Source: Rhynchopus euleeides (lineage: Eukaryota > Euglenozoa > Diplonemea > Diplonemida > Diplonemidae). Taken from it: a stretch of 64,000 nucleotides of DNA. Of the stretch, positions 62,329 to 64,000 are shown in pieces. Made by a program: the position numbers and the translations under genes. The stretch's first letter is position 1. Every line of letters begins with the position of its first letter. The stretch is taken from assembly GCA_963210315.1 (NCBI GenBank), contig OY723316.1, positions 1,240,001 to 1,304,000 on the forward strand, given 5' to 3'. The notes below the pieces were generated by a model. It saw only the letters and a list, made by a program, of their open reading frames with translations. It did no database searches and had not been told where the DNA came from.

Positions 62329-64000
62329 ATGGGGTGGTTTGAACGCGTCATCTCGACGGACGGGAGCCCGCAGGGCAAGGCGCGAAGGGACAGGCGTCTG
62401 ATGCTGTTCGTCAGCCTTTTGTGTCTCTTCACAACCGGGTCTGCTGCGTTTTCCACATTCCTTTCCTGGCTGGCCATTCTTACAGTGTCCATTTGCAGCG
62501 GCACGCAGCTGGCGATCATCATCATGTGCCTGTGCCGTGTGCACCTGACACACAACATCATCCGTGCCTACGTCACATCACTTGGCGTTATGATGATCCT
62601 TGCTGACATCGTCCTTGGCAGCATCGGCAGCACCCCCATATGGAGTACTTTCGTGCTGCTCGCAGACCTGTCACTGGTGATTGGCCTCGGAAGGTGCTTC
62701 GTCACAGGGCTCACAGCAGTGGCCGCCGTGTGGGTCGTTATCGCAGCACTCGAGTCAGTTCTGCGCGTCGGGCTGTACGACATCCCCGGCTCACCGCCCT
62801 ACTGGTATAGGTGGGAGCGACTGCAACATACTGCCAGCTGCACACACCCGCCTTGTCCTGTCGGGGTGGGAGAGGCTTTTGCAGAAATGAATATATCTTT
62901 GCTTGTACTCCTGATCGATTTCATCGCCACACGCGGGTTCGCAGAGTCTGCGGAGAAGGAGAAGGCGGCGATGGGGCGGACCATCGAGACTGTGGAGGCG
63001 ATTGCACAGCTTCTGGCGGGCTACGACGTCGACACCGTGGCGGAGATGCTGCAGGAGGCGGAGGCGGAGGGGCGGCTGCCTGCTGCGATGCACGAGGCAC
63101 TTCGCAGGCTGGAAGAGAACTTGCGTGCGTACCGCCCGTACCTCCCGAAGTCCTGCCTCCCTGCACAGGACTGTGACAACGATGCGCAGGACGTGATGTC
63201 GCAGCCTTCGTCAAGCGGATCGTCGTCGGGATTTCATACTGAGCCGACGGGAAGCGAATGTGTGGAGGTGCACGCGCCTGCCGCAAAAGTACTCGGTGCC
63301 TTGAAGACCGTGCGAGCAACTATGGTTGTTGTGAACACACGCAACGCGCTGCCCTGTCTGGGCCAGGACCCTCGCACCTTCACCTCCTTCTTCAACATAC
63401 TGCTGACCAACACGATGTCTGCAGTGGAGTCACGCCGTGGGCTGGTGGACATGTTCATCGGTGACCGCATCCTGGCCTCCTTCAACACGTCCCGCCCGTG
63501 CCTGGTGCACACCACTGCGGCTGTGGGTGCAGTTCAGGACGTCGTGCGTGCTGTGCGCAGCAACGCCACACGCGGGTCAGCAACACAGAGTGTGATTCAG
63601 CTGCAGGTGCCTGTGCAGCACAGAACAGCGTCGGCCCGCTGAGCAACGAGAACAACGACGCCGAAATCGAGGGGCCACTGCGTGTGAACATCGGAGCAGC
63701 GTCGGGACGTGTGCTGTGCGGGGACACAGGCTGTCTGGAGATGCGGCGCTTCAGCCTGCTTGGCGTGCTTCCCTTGATGGCGTGCGGGATGGAGCGTGCG
63801 GCACGTGCGTTCGGTCTGGACGTGGTGTACAACACAACGCTGCAGCAGGACGCGGTGCACGAGCACGTCCTCCTGCTTGTGCCGCGCCTGGTCCGTCTCG
63901 TCAAGCAGAGCGTGTCTGGTAGCGAGTGTGTACGCAACGCTGTGTTGGGTACTGACGAGAAGGACAATGGAACGTGCCGTGTCCACGAGCTGCTGGTGCA
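62329..64000 (+). pseudogene. Cyclase-like membrane protein, C2-only type, frameshifted and cut by window end (array copy 8)
   Basis: MGWFERVISTDGSPQGKARR starts a family member with its own loops (AAFSTFLSWLAILTVSI; PPYWYRWERLQHTASCTHPP) and the standard linker, VVNTR and MFIGDRILASFN motifs. At about 63570 one G is missing relative to the sisters (CACGCGGGTCAG against CACGGCGGGTCAG). The frame shifts and stops at 63642. The family sequence continues in the next frame (NTECDSAAGACAAQNSVGPL, then SLLGVLPLMACGMERAARAF) to the end of the window without another break. A single-base loss in an otherwise clean copy could be a recent mutation or a sequencing error. Confidence 0.82.

Noticed and set aside
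1-64000. Prokaryotic origin of the cyclase array
   Set aside because: GT-AG introns with consistent phases, an OFD1-like protein and ubiquitin-fold domains in the same window argue for a eukaryote.

Overview
The window looks like nuclear DNA of a GC-rich, intron-containing flagellated protist. The evidence is GT-AG introns with C-rich acceptors that keep the reading frame, a centriole/basal-body protein of the OFD1 type, poly-Gln tracts, a fast-growing family of membrane class III nucleotidyl cyclases, and an intergenic landscape full of small inverted-repeat elements and G/C homopolymers. A euglenozoan or other excavate-like flagellate is possible but cannot be fixed from the sequence. All recognised genes lie on the + strand.

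Layout. (1) 1-9 kb: two dual-domain cyclases (560-2770, 3583-5790), a cyclase gene fragment (about 6604-6750) and a C2-only relative (7159-8946). (2) 9-16 kb: intergenic DNA with minisatellites and inverted-repeat elements. (3) 16.2-20.0 kb: a three-exon OFD1-like gene. (4) 21.4-32.2 kb: a four-exon gene of unknown function whose last intron is 8.8 kb. That intron holds nested inverted-repeat elements, an 18-copy 53-54 bp array and a tyrosine-recombinase element. (5) 32-45 kb: end-to-end chains of terminal-inverted-repeat (TIR) elements. (6) 45.0-46.5 kb: a protein with four ubiquitin-like domains. (7) 47.6-64.0 kb: five more cyclase-family genes (one dual-domain, four C2-only). One has lost the usual start codon, two are frameshifted, and the last runs off the window. 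A four-element TIR chain lies between the last two.

Gene logic. The eight cyclase-family genes share an N-terminal membrane domain of about six helices and an almost identical helical linker ending in YRPYLP. Three carry a complete adenylyl-cyclase catalytic domain followed by a degenerate second domain. Five carry only a degenerate domain resembling that second one. Class III cyclases work as dimers, so the locus may supply catalytic subunits plus catalytically dead partners with differing lumenal loops; this is inference.

The least ordinary feature is the mobile DNA. At least a dozen TIR families all sit between TA dinucleotides. Many begin with a G-run after the TA, several have subterminal arrays of a family-specific palindromic word, and they stack end to end, often sharing one TA. 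Several empty target sites are preserved inside the window. No transposase was recognised for any of them.
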